In this document: positions 14,870 to 22,555 of the stretch, in pieces
How positions within the stretch are numbered: position 1 is the first letter of the stretch
Layout of the letters: every line of letters begins with the position of its first letter
Assembly: GCA_945865815.1 (NCBI GenBank)
Contig: CAMBFR010000036.1
Location: forward strand, 1 to 34,381
From: Candidatus Sulfopaludibacter sp. SbA3
GTDB lineage: Bacteria > Acidobacteriota > Terriglobia > 20CM-2-55-15
DNA length: 34,381 nt
Direction: 5' to 3'
Made by a program: the position numbers and the translations under genes
The notes under the pieces: model-generated
What the model was told of the DNA's origin: nothing
Database searches by the model: none
The model's input: the letters and a program-made list of their open reading frames with translations, nothing else

Positions 14870-16819
14870 ATGACTCGCCGTCTTCTTTACGTACTGCTGA
14901 TCACTTCACTGTTCTGCGCTATTCCGTTGATGGCCCAGTATGGGACGACAACCGGAGAGTGGCGCGTTACCAGCGGCGACGCCGGAGGCACGCGCTACTC
15001 GGCTCTCGATCAAATCACCCGCGACAACGTGAAGGACCTGAAAGTCGCCTGGACCTGGAAGTCCGATAATTTCGGCAGGTCCGAGCTCAAGAACGAGACC
15101 ACGCCGATCATGGTGAATGGCGTTCTCTATTTCACCGCCGGCGACCGGCGCGCCGTTGTCGCCGCAGACGCAGGAACCGGCGAGACCCTGTGGATCTGGA
15201 GAATGGATGAAGGCGAACGGTATCAGCGGGCGCCCCGAAGGACCTCCGGACGCGGCGTCACCTATTGGGCCGACGGGCAGGACGAACGCATCTACACAAT
15301 CACTCCGGGATTCCGGCTGGTTGCATTAAACGCAAAGACCGGCCAGCCGGTGCAGAGCTTCGGCCAGAACGGCATGGCCGATCTTTTCAATGACTACACC
15401 TACACCGAGGAACTTACCGGCAAGATCGGCAACAGCTCGCCGCCGGTTATTTCAAATGGCGTCATCGTGGTTGGTCCCGCGCTGCTCGTGGGCAACCGCG
15501 TGAACCGGGAAAACGTGAAGGCCGATATCAACGGATACGACGTCAGGACCGGCCGAAAACTCTGGACCTTCCACACCATCCCGCGCGCGGGTGAACCCGG
15601 TTACGAAACATGGCTGAACGGTTCCGCCGACTACACCGGCAATGTCGGACTCTGGCCGCCCTTCTCTGTCGATAGCGAGCTCGGGTACGTGTACCTTCCC
15701 ATTGAAGCCGGAACCAACGACGCGTACGGCGGGCATCGGCCCGGCACGAATCTTTATTCCAGTTCGCTGGTGTGCGCGGATATCCGGACAGGAAAGATCA
15801 TCTGGCACCACCAGCTGGTGCATCACGATATCTGGGATCTCGACATGCCTTCGACGCCCATTCTGCTCGACTTCAACGCCAACGGCCGCCGCGTCAAGGG
15901 CGTGGTTCAACTCACAAAGCAGGCGTTCGCATATGTGTTCGACCGCGTCACGGGCCAGCCGGTCTGGCCAATTGAGGAGCGGCCGGTTCCGAAGGGCGAC
16001 GTTCCAGGCGAATGGTACGCCCCCACACAGCCTTTTCCCACGAAGCCTCCGGCTTTCGATCGGCAGGGGCTGACGCCCGACGATCTGGTCGACTTCACGC
16101 CGGCCATCAAGCAACAGGCGCTGCAGGTTGTCGAGGGATACCGGATCGGACCGCTCTTTACGCCACCCGCGCTGGCCGCATCGCCGGACGGGACCAAGGG
16201 ACTGATCGCAGTACCCGGCTTCACCGGCGGCGCAAATTGGGAATCCGGAGCCGCGGACCCGGAGACCGGATTCGTGTATGTCGGCTCTCAGACATTGCCG
16301 ACGCTGGTGGCATTGGTCAAACCGCAAAACAACCAGTACAACTCGGATTTCATCGGCGGCGGCGGCCAGGTTCCCCAGATCGAAGGCTTCCCACTCGTGA
16401 AACCTCCCTATGGGCGCATAACGGCGTATGACATGAACCGGGGCGAAATCGCGTGGCAGACGGTGAATGGCGACACGCCGCCTGCAATCAAAGCGCGCGC
16501 GGCACAGCAAGGCATAACCCTCCCGAAAACCGGCAGCAGCTCGCGCGCGGGAATCCTGGTTACGAAGAATTTGCTTTTTGCGGGCGAGGGTTGGGGCGGA
16601 CAGCCGATGTTTCGCGCCTACGATAAGCGAACCGGCGAGATCATCTGGGAAACACAGATTCCCGGCGTGCAGACCGGTTTGCCCATGACCTATCTGCACC
16701 AGGGCAGGCAATACGTCGTATTCTCGACCGGAGACGGCCAGACGCCCGCGCAGTTGGTGGCCTTCGCAGTACCTCCGGCGCCCGCGGCTCCGGCAGCGCC
16801 GGCGGCGCCGGCTCGATGA
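14870..16819 (+). CDS. Periplasmic PQQ-dependent (quinoprotein) alcohol/sugar dehydrogenase
   Basis: This 649-residue protein resembles PQQ dehydrogenases of the glucose/alcohol dehydrogenase type. The start ATG 14870 has TGGAGG 8 bases before it and opens a signal peptide (residues 1-23, ...IPLMAQ). An in-frame ATG at 14801 lacks both. The mature protein shows propeller motifs: WRVTSGDAGGTRYSALDQI, LKVAWTWK, RLVALNAKTGQPV, GRKLWTFHTIPR, GKIIWHHQLVHHDIWDLD and GEIIWETQIPG, the A-x-(D/N)-x-x-TG-x-x-x-W blades of the eight-bladed fold. It has no transmembrane domain and no cytochrome c domain, so electrons must pass to a separate cytochrome or quinone. The C-terminus is a Pro/Ala run. The gene overlaps the next ORF by ATGA. 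Confidence 0.9.
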   Translation: MTRRLLYVLLITSLFCAIPLMAQYGTTTGEWRVTSGDAGGTRYSALDQITRDNVKDLKVAWTWKSDNFGRSELKNETTPIMVNGVLYFTAGDRRAVVAADAGTGETLWIWRMDEGERYQRAPRRTSGRGVTYWADGQDERIYTITPGFRLVALNAKTGQPVQSFGQNGMADLFNDYTYTEELTGKIGNSSPPVISNGVIVVGPALLVGNRVNRENVKADINGYDVRTGRKLWTFHTIPRAGEPGYETWLNGSADYTGNVGLWPPFSVDSELGYVYLPIEAGTNDAYGGHRPGTNLYSSSLVCADIRTGKIIWHHQLVHHDIWDLDMPSTPILLDFNANGRRVKGVVQLTKQAFAYVFDRVTGQPVWPIEERPVPKGDVPGEWYAPTQPFPTKPPAFDRQGLTPDDLVDFTPAIKQQALQVVEGYRIGPLFTPPALAASPDGTKGLIAVPGFTGGANWESGAADPETGFVYVGSQTLPTLVALVKPQNNQYNSDFIGGGGQVPQIEGFPLVKPPYGRITAYDMNRGEIAWQTVNGDTPPAIKARAAQQGITLPKTGSSSRAGILVTKNLLFAGEGWGGQPMFRAYDKRTGEIIWETQIPGVQTGLPMTYLHQGRQYVVFSTGDGQTPAQLVAFAVPPAPAAPAAPAAPAR

Positions 16820-16980
16820 CGCCCGGGGACACAACGCAGGTCCTGGCGGCGCGGGCTGAAGAGAAGTTCGGCAAGGAACGCGCGAACGAGCTTCGACCGG
16901 AAATCGAGCTCATGGCTGCCGATCTGTTAAAGCTATCCGCGGCCACGGCTGTGACGCCGGGCATTGACGATGAACCCTGA
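16816..16980 (+). CDS. 54-residue ORF overlapping both neighbours; possible amidase accessory subunit
   Basis: This ORF starts at ATG 16816, overlaps the PQQ gene stop by four bases (ATGA) and ends at TGA 16978-16980, eleven bases into the amidase gene. The peptide is acidic and helical in character: AARAEEKFGKERANELRPEI, then ELMAADLLKLSAATAVTPGI. I do not recognise a named family. Its position and size recall GatC or AtzG, small helical subunits encoded beside Ser-cisSer-Lys amidases. The double overlap and clean frame argue that it is a real gene translated by coupling. It may instead be a leader that only links translation of the two enzymes. Confidence 0.55.
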   Translation: MTPGDTTQVLAARAEEKFGKERANELRPEIELMAADLLKLSAATAVTPGIDDEP

Positions 16981-18319
16981 GGATCTCTCCCTCCTTGAAG
17001 CCGCTTCGGCAATCCGAAGCGGCACGCTCTCCCCACTCGAATATGTGCGTTCTCTCCTTGCGCGCATCGACCAACTGGACTCGCGCGTCCAGGCATGGGC
17101 GACGGTGGATCGCGAGGCCGTGCTGGCCGAAGCGAAGCAATGCGAAGCCGAGGCCCGGCAGAAACAGTTCCGGGGGCCGCTCCATGGAATTCCCGTAGGC
17201 ATCAAGGACATCTTCTATACGAAGGGATTGCGCACCACGATGGGATCGGTCCTGTTCAAGGATTTCGTTCCCGATCGCGATGCGGAAGCCGTTTCGCGCC
17301 TCCGGAACGCAGGAGCCATCATCCTGGGAAAGACCGTCACCACGATGTTTGCAAATCTCGATCCCGGGCCGACGCGCAATCCGTGGAATCTCAATCACAC
17401 ACCCGGCGGATCGAGCAGCGGTTCGGCAGCCGCGGTGGCGGCGCGGATGTGCCCCGCGGCGATAGGCACCCAGACTGTCGGATCGGTTGGAAGGCCGGGC
17501 GCTTTCAATGGTGTCGTGACCATAGTGCCGACGCAGAAAACAATCAGCCTCAATGGAGTCTTTCCGCTCGCGTGGTCGCTCGATCACGCGGGCATATTCG
17601 GCCGATCGGTCGAGGACGTTGAAGCGATGATGGATTCGCTGGCCCAGGTGGAGCCGATGGACCATGTGGCTCAGTGGGAAACCGGACCATCAACGTCAAC
17701 CGCTCCATCCGGAAAGTTCCGCATTGGCATTGTCCGCGACTTCTTCCACGAACACGCCACCAGCGAGACCCGCGCAACGATCGACGCGCTTGCCCATAAG
17801 CTCGCCGGCTCGGGCTTTGAAGTCGATGAAGCCCGCCTGCCGGAAGTCTTCGCCCTGAGTCAGCCAATACTTCGCATGATCGTGCGGACAGAAGCCGCAT
17901 CGAATCACGAAAAACTGTTCAGCCGCGCTCCCGAAACGTACGGGCCGAAACTTCGAACTCTCATCGAAACCGGAATGCTGGTGGAAGGCGTGGACTATCT
18001 CCGGGCCAGCCGCCTTCGCACGCGGTATCAGCGCGCCATGGCGAAACTGTTCGATGACTTCGACGCGCTCCTGACTCCCGCGGCGCGGGGCACGGCCCCT
18101 GAAGGAATCGGATCGACCGGCGATCCGGTGATGAACGGTCCGTGGACTCTCGCGGATTTTCCAACGATGACCCTGCCCTGCGCTCTCGGCGGCAATGGCC
18201 TGCCTTTGGGCGTGCAGCTCTCCGCGCCGCCATTTCAGGAACGATCGTTATTGGAACTGGGCAAAATCGTGGAAGCAGTCGTGGGATTCAACTCGAAACC
18301 GGATATTACCGCGGCATGA
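16970..18319 (+). CDS. Amidase signature family enzyme
   Basis: This 449-residue protein has the Ser-cisSer-Lys catalytic triad of amidase signature enzymes: Lys in GIPVGIKDIFY, cis-Ser in the glycine/serine-rich GGSSSGSAAAVAA, and the nucleophile Ser in GTQTVGSVGRPGAF. The usual GGS before the nucleophile is VGS here. It probably hydrolyses an amide in the cytoplasm, as no signal peptide is seen, and the substrate is unknown. I chose ATG 16970 over a TTG two codons earlier. The start lies inside the preceding 54-aa ORF. The stop overlaps the convergent gene on the other strand by 14 bases. Co-transcription with an exported PQQ dehydrogenase suggests that both handle products of one catabolic route. 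Confidence 0.9.
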   Translation: MNPEDLSLLEAASAIRSGTLSPLEYVRSLLARIDQLDSRVQAWATVDREAVLAEAKQCEAEARQKQFRGPLHGIPVGIKDIFYTKGLRTTMGSVLFKDFVPDRDAEAVSRLRNAGAIILGKTVTTMFANLDPGPTRNPWNLNHTPGGSSSGSAAAVAARMCPAAIGTQTVGSVGRPGAFNGVVTIVPTQKTISLNGVFPLAWSLDHAGIFGRSVEDVEAMMDSLAQVEPMDHVAQWETGPSTSTAPSGKFRIGIVRDFFHEHATSETRATIDALAHKLAGSGFEVDEARLPEVFALSQPILRMIVRTEAASNHEKLFSRAPETYGPKLRTLIETGMLVEGVDYLRASRLRTRYQRAMAKLFDDFDALLTPAARGTAPEGIGSTGDPVMNGPWTLADFPTMTLPCALGGNGLPLGVQLSAPPFQERSLLELGKIVEAVVGFNSKPDITAA

Positions 18320-19379
18320 TGTCCGCGTAACTTCGAATGCGGCCGTCGCTGAACGCTTTCAGTCCATCCACGATCGAGGCAATCGCTGAAAACCACTTGC
18401 CGCCCGGCAGCGGCGTGAAGGAGCGGATGAACGTGCTCGACGTATCTACTGGAAGCGTCTCAACATTCGTGTAAAACCTCCGCCATTCCTGGGGATGCTG
18501 AAACAGATACTGCTCCACGTTCGAAGCGTAGAACGCAGTCAGGGTTGCGCCGCGGCTGCGCATATAGTCGCCGACGGCCCGTATCGCCTTGCTTCCCGCA
18601 AAATCGCCGACCAGTGGCACGATCAGGTTTTTCTTCTGGAGATCCTGCACGTAGCGGAACTTCTCTTCGCTGGAAAGGAAGCTTCGCGCCTCTCCCTGCT
18701 CGTCGGTCGCGGTCATCAGACTTGAATACGTCGTCTGGCCGCCGTTGAAGAACCGCGTCGGCGCGAATGTGAGGTCCGGCCCGCCTTCAAAAAACGCGCC
18801 ATAGATATATGCCATCCGGTCCAGGTCGTCCTGCGAAAGCTTGAAGCCCCGGCGCGCCAAGTGATCGAAGACCAGACGCTTGTTTTCAGCAAGCCTCTTC
18901 GTGTCCGCGGGAATGGGTTTAAGCCGCTCAAAGAGGGTTGCAGCGGTGTAACCGGGATTGAGACCGGACGGGCGGCGGCGCGAAAAAAGCCGCGACACGA
19001 AGTCGGCGCGATCGGACGACATCTCGAAAAGCGCCTTGTAGATCAGGTGTTCGAGCATGTTCTGCCGCCGAATATCGATGATGAACGCCATCTTCGACTC
19101 GAGGGCCGCAAGATACGTAAAATTCTGCTCGGGTCCCACACCGATGAAAACGCCCCCCGGCTTGGTTCTGCGTTGCAGGTCCGGAATAACCCATTGCAAG
19201 GTGTCTTCGTTCGACATGAAATTGTCGAACTGGAAGAACCCGCCGTCTTCGGAAAATTCCGACACCATTCGCCAGAATTCTTCGTCGCTGATCCGGACAG
19301 GCAGATCCTGAGAACGGAGCGGAGCAACAAAAAGACAGAGTACAAGTGCGGCGTAAAGAGCGCGATGCCTGATTGTCAT
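18306..19379 (-). CDS. Exported protein of unknown function, Rossmann-like motif
   Basis: This 357-residue protein has a signal peptide (residues 1-23, ...VAPLRSQ). The mature region contains GGVFIGVGPEQNFTYLAAL followed by AFIIDIRRQN. A Gly-rich loop after a hydrophobic strand and then an acidic strand end resemble the nucleotide or SAM-binding part of a methyltransferase-like fold. Later segments, FSSLMTATDEQG-like and VPLVGDFAGSKAIRAVGDYMRS, resemble a conserved family of bacterial proteins that I cannot name with confidence. An exported protein with a SAM-type fold would be odd, so the motif may serve another purpose. ATG 19379 has no Shine-Dalgarno, and a TATAAT box ends 14 bases upstream, so a nearly leaderless mRNA is likely. 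It is divergent from ridA. Confidence 0.7.
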   Translation of the reverse strand: MTIRHRALYAALVLCLFVAPLRSQDLPVRISDEEFWRMVSEFSEDGGFFQFDNFMSNEDTLQWVIPDLQRRTKPGGVFIGVGPEQNFTYLAALESKMAFIIDIRRQNMLEHLIYKALFEMSSDRADFVSRLFSRRRPSGLNPGYTAATLFERLKPIPADTKRLAENKRLVFDHLARRGFKLSQDDLDRMAYIYGAFFEGGPDLTFAPTRFFNGGQTTYSSLMTATDEQGEARSFLSSEEKFRYVQDLQKKNLIVPLVGDFAGSKAIRAVGDYMRSRGATLTAFYASNVEQYLFQHPQEWRRFYTNVETLPVDTSSTFIRSFTPLPGGKWFSAIASIVDGLKAFSDGRIRSYADIMPR

Positions 19380-19401
19380 GACAATAGCCGCTGATTATAC
19401 T
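19373..19401 (+). promoter_or_regulatory. Sigma70-like promoter of ridA with overlapping palindrome; shared with the divergent gene
   Basis: TTGTCA (19373-19378), a 17-base spacer and TATACT (19396-19401) form a near-consensus promoter for ridA. The -35 lies in a 14-bp perfect palindrome, ATTGTCATGACAAT (19372-19385), which also contains the start codon of the divergent gene. The same -10 area reads TATAAT on the minus strand (19399-19394), so it may fire in both directions. The palindrome is a plausible operator. Confidence 0.65.
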
Positions 19402-19438
19402 GCTCGCTGGTTCGAATCATCGCGAAAAAGGAGTCTGC

Positions 19439-19822
19439 ATGGGCAAGCGGCGAAGTATTGAGATTCCGGGTCTCCAACACGACAATCCGATTCCGTCCGC
19501 GAGCCAGATCGGGCCGTTTCTGTTCAGCGGCGGCATATTCGGCAAGGATCCGCAATCTGGCCAGACGCCCGCCGATATCGAGGGACAGTGCGCCAACATG
19601 TTCGCAAATATTCGCCGCATTATGGATGCGGCCGGCGGCACGCCCGACAACATCATCAAGGTAACGGTGTGGCTGAAAGACCTCACCTACAGACCGCATG
19701 TCAACAAGGAATGGACCGCCATGTTTCCCGATGCGCACTCACGGCCGGCCCGGCACACGTTCAGCCACAACCTGCCGGGAGCGAACCTGGTGCAGTGCGA
19801 GATTATTGCCGTCCTGGATTAG
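19439..19822 (+). CDS. ridA: RidA (YjgF/YER057c/UK114) family deaminase
   Basis: This 127-residue protein matches the RidA family in length and motifs: SQIGPFLFSGGIFGKDPQSG near the start, Q-x-x-x-x-x-NI(R/K)-x-x-x-x-AAG, the DNIIKVTVWLKD strand, and RPARHTF carrying the Arg equivalent to the active-site residue of enamine/imine deaminases. RidA hydrolyses reactive 2-aminoacrylate and related imines released by PLP enzymes. The start has AAGGAG six bases before it and a strong promoter at 19373-19401. It heads a run of same-strand genes that includes threonine synthase, itself a PLP enzyme, which fits a protective role. The C-terminus, QCEIIAVLD, is normal for the family. Confidence 0.9.
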   Translation: MGKRRSIEIPGLQHDNPIPSASQIGPFLFSGGIFGKDPQSGQTPADIEGQCANMFANIRRIMDAAGGTPDNIIKVTVWLKDLTYRPHVNKEWTAMFPDAHSRPARHTFSHNLPGANLVQCEIIAVLD

Positions 19823-19866
19823 ATCTGTCCTAGAATCGCCAGAACTCTCTTTGAGGTAAAACACCT

Positions 19867-20844
19867 ATGAATCGAACACTGCGTTTTTCAGTGCCCTGCC
19901 TGATGCTGTCGGTCGCCATCTCGGGTTTTGCGCAGGCGCCGGCGCCCGCAAAGCCGGATTCTGCGAAGGTCAAGGCGTACGTCGACGAGGCAAAGAAGAT
20001 CGGCGGCACACAGTGGGCCGCTGCCGCCAACTACTTCTGCACACCGGGCCGGGAGCCGAATTCCCCGACAGCCCCGGAGGTCCAGCCTACCAAGGTCTTT
20101 GACAACCTTTACTTCGTGGGCGACCAGGGAACCGTCATCTACGCGCTGACCACGACAGAAGGGATCATATTGATCGATTCGGGTTATGCGAATAAGGTCG
20201 AGCCCATTGTTGTTCCGGGATTGAGAAAACTCGGGTTGGATCCGGCCGAGGTCAAATACGTGCTCGTCGGACATGCCCACGGGGATCACTTTGGCGGCTC
20301 CACCTACTTCCAGGACCGGCATGGCGCGAAGGTTGGTCTCGGCGCCAGGGACTGGGACGAGATCGACAAGATGGCGCCCCCAACACAACCGAATGCCGCG
20401 AAGCCTCCGAAGCGCGACCTTGTCTTGACGAACGGCCAGGTGGTTCGCCTGGGAGACGCCTCGGTAACGATTGCGGACATCCCCGGACATACGCCCGGAG
20501 GCATTGGTTTCATTTTCCCCGTAAAGGACGGAAACCGGACCCGCATGGCCGCGATGAACGGCGCAACGATTCTGCTGCTCGACAATCCAAGACTGGCGCC
20601 CGCGACACTGCAGCAATACGCGACGTCCATCGAGAACTTCAAGGAAGTGACGAAACGGATGAAGGTTGAGGTGGAAGTTCAAAACCATCCGCTGTTCGAT
20701 GACACGTTCGAGAAGGCCGCGAAACTTGCAACGCGGAAGGCTGGAGACCCGAATCCGTTTGTAGTCGGCGAGGCCGGTTATCAGACGTTTCTGAATGTCA
20801 TTTCGGAGTGCATCAAGGCGCACCAGGCGCGCATGGAGAACTAA
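19867..20844 (+). CDS. Exported subclass B3-like metallo-beta-lactamase-fold hydrolase
   Basis: This 325-residue protein has a signal peptide (residues 1-22, ...ISGFAQA). The metal motif HAHGDH covers His136, His138, Asp140 and His141. GHTPG provides His208 and NHPLFDD provides His274, which is the full ligand set of subclass B3 enzymes (His116/118/196, Asp120, His121, His263). Other matches are NLYFVGDQGTVIYALTT and GIILIDSGY. It could be a genuine beta-lactamase or another exported hydrolase of the same fold; no substrate can be assigned. GAGG precedes ATG 19867 and a TAGAAT box lies at 19831-19836, so it may have its own promoter in the 44-base gap after ridA. The DinB gene follows after 17 bases. 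Confidence 0.88.
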   Translation: MNRTLRFSVPCLMLSVAISGFAQAPAPAKPDSAKVKAYVDEAKKIGGTQWAAAANYFCTPGREPNSPTAPEVQPTKVFDNLYFVGDQGTVIYALTTTEGIILIDSGYANKVEPIVVPGLRKLGLDPAEVKYVLVGHAHGDHFGGSTYFQDRHGAKVGLGARDWDEIDKMAPPTQPNAAKPPKRDLVLTNGQVVRLGDASVTIADIPGHTPGGIGFIFPVKDGNRTRMAAMNGATILLLDNPRLAPATLQQYATSIENFKEVTKRMKVEVEVQNHPLFDDTFEKAAKLATRKAGDPNPFVVGEAGYQTFLNVISECIKAHQARMEN

Positions 20845-20861
20845 GCGGGGGATGAACCAGC

Positions 20862-21356
20862 ATGAATAAGAAGGACATCCAACTTCTGTACGATTTCGAC
20901 AAGTGGGCGACGCGCCAGCAGCACGCCGTGATTGCCACTCTCAGCGAGGAGCAGTACACCCGCAATCTGGGAAACAGCTTCGATGGAGGCATTCACGGCA
21001 CGCTGGTTCATATTCATGGCGCACAGCGCATCTGGCTGTCGCGCTGGAAGGGCGGCAGTCCCTCAAGTCTTCCCGGGATTGCCGAGTCGCCCACGCTGTC
21101 CGTCCTCACGGGTCAATGGGCCGCGCTTCGTCAGGAGCAGGACGCGTTTCTCCGGTCGCTTACCGATGAGAAGCTCGCGGAACCTCTCACTTTCAAGAGT
21201 CTCAAGGGCGAAGCGTCCACGCTTCCCCTGTGGCAGCAGATGCAGCACGTGGTGAATCACTCGACCTACCACCGCGGCCAGATTACAACGATGCTGCGGC
21301 AACTCGGTGTGACACCGGCCGGTATTGATCTGATTACGTATTACCGCACGCTGTAG
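20862..21356 (+). CDS. DinB-family (DUF664-like) metalloprotein
   Basis: This 164-residue protein is predicted to form the four-helix DinB/YfiT fold. The metal-binding His triad is visible: His in GTLVHIHGAQRIW and the HxxxH pair in VVNHSTYHRGQI. The opening LLYDFDKWATRQQ is typical. Members include thiol-dependent transferases (bacillithiol, mycothiol) and many uncharacterised proteins, and no substrate can be given. A GGGGG-rich ribosome site lies 10-15 bases before ATG 20862. It sits between the MBL gene and thrC with 17-base gaps on both sides, so it is operonic. Confidence 0.88.
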   Translation: MNKKDIQLLYDFDKWATRQQHAVIATLSEEQYTRNLGNSFDGGIHGTLVHIHGAQRIWLSRWKGGSPSSLPGIAESPTLSVLTGQWAALRQEQDAFLRSLTDEKLAEPLTFKSLKGEASTLPLWQQMQHVVNHSTYHRGQITTMLRQLGVTPAGIDLITYYRTL

Positions 21357-21373
21357 AGGAGACTTCCGGGGCA

Positions 21374-22555
21374 ATGCCTTCGACCATAACGCATCTTCAG
21401 TGTTCGCGGCCCGCGTGCAGCAGAGTCGCACCCTGGTCCTCTCTCCAGAATTTGTGCCCCGTCTGCAGCTCGCCCCTGCTCGCCCGGTACGACCTTTCCG
21501 CTGCAAAACGGACGCTGACTCTCGACGCTCTTCGCACACGCACGAACTCGATGTGGCGATACGAAGAAGTGCTGCCCGGCCCACCCTGGGTCACACTCGG
21601 CGAAGGGATGACGCCGCTGATTCACGCCGTCCGGCTGGGCGAGCGGGCGGGACTGAGCAACCTTTATATAAAGGATGAGGGACTCAACCCGACAGCTTCG
21701 TTCAAAGCGCGCGGGCTTTCGGCGGCTGTCACCATGGCCAAGACGCTGGGGGCCAGGACCCTGGCGCTTCCCACGGCCGGCAATGCCGGGGGCGCGGCAG
21801 CGGCTTATGCAGCGAAAGCAGGGCTGGGCTGCGTGATCGCCATGCCTGCGGATACACCCATGGCGAACATCATGGAGTCCCGAGCTTTCGGCGCCGATGT
21901 GCGCCTGATCAACGGGCTCATCTCCGACTGCGGGAAGTTCATCGCGGAAAACGGGGCCAAAGAGGGTTGGTTCGAAGTTTCCACCCTGAAGGAGCCGTAT
22001 CGCATCGAAGGCAAGAAGACGATGGGTTATGAACTGTGGGAGGAATTCGGCGGCAGGCTGCCGGATGTGATTGTCTATCCGACAGGCGGCGGCGTCGGCC
22101 TGATCGGAATGTGGAAGGCTTTCGAGGAATTGGAAGCGATGGGCCGCATCGGGACCGATCGCCCGCGCATGATTGCCGCGCAGGCCGACGGTTGCGCCCC
22201 CATAGTAAAAGCGTTCGAACAGCACCGCGAATACTCGGAATTCTGGAACAATGCCTCCACCGTCGCTTCGGGCCTGCGAGTGCCCAAACCGCTCGGAGAT
22301 TTTCTGATTCTCGAAGACCTCTATGCCAGCGGCGGCGAAGCCGTAGCCGCCAGCGACAGCGAAATGCTCGCAGCCTGCCGGGAGATGGCCGCATTCGAGG
22401 GCATTTTTGCCGCGCCTGAAGGCGGCGCCGGGCTTGTCGCGATCCAAAAACTCGTCGAGCAGAAAAAAATCGAGCGCGATGAAACCATCGTGCTGTTCAA
22501 CACGGGCAGCGGCTATAAGTACGTTGAAGCCTGGCAAGCCGCCCTGGGAATGTGA
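21374..22555 (+). CDS. thrC: Threonine synthase
   Basis: This 393-residue PLP enzyme converts O-phosphohomoserine to threonine. An N-terminal zinc-ribbon-like segment has Cys10, Cys15, Cys28 and Cys31, as in one clade of threonine synthases. LGEGMTPLI is followed by KDEGLNPTASFKARG, with the PLP Lys at 111. PTAGNAGGAAAAYAAKAG, YPTGGGVGLIGMWK (phosphate loop) and NTGSGYKY complete the fold type II set. No ACT or regulatory domain is present. The stop overlaps the start of the following transporter as GTGA. Cysteate synthase or a related beta-replacing enzyme is a less likely alternative. Confidence 0.9.
   Translation: MPSTITHLQCSRPACSRVAPWSSLQNLCPVCSSPLLARYDLSAAKRTLTLDALRTRTNSMWRYEEVLPGPPWVTLGEGMTPLIHAVRLGERAGLSNLYIKDEGLNPTASFKARGLSAAVTMAKTLGARTLALPTAGNAGGAAAAYAAKAGLGCVIAMPADTPMANIMESRAFGADVRLINGLISDCGKFIAENGAKEGWFEVSTLKEPYRIEGKKTMGYELWEEFGGRLPDVIVYPTGGGVGLIGMWKAFEELEAMGRIGTDRPRMIAAQADGCAPIVKAFEQHREYSEFWNNASTVASGLRVPKPLGDFLILEDLYASGGEAVAASDSEMLAACREMAAFEGIFAAPEGGAGLVAIQKLVEQKKIERDETIVLFNTGSGYKYVEAWQAALGM

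Noticed and set aside
15452-16834. 460-residue minus-strand frame opposite the PQQ dehydrogenase
   Set aside because: The sense strand has a full quinoprotein with signal peptide and blade motifs, and the antisense product has no recognisable domain.
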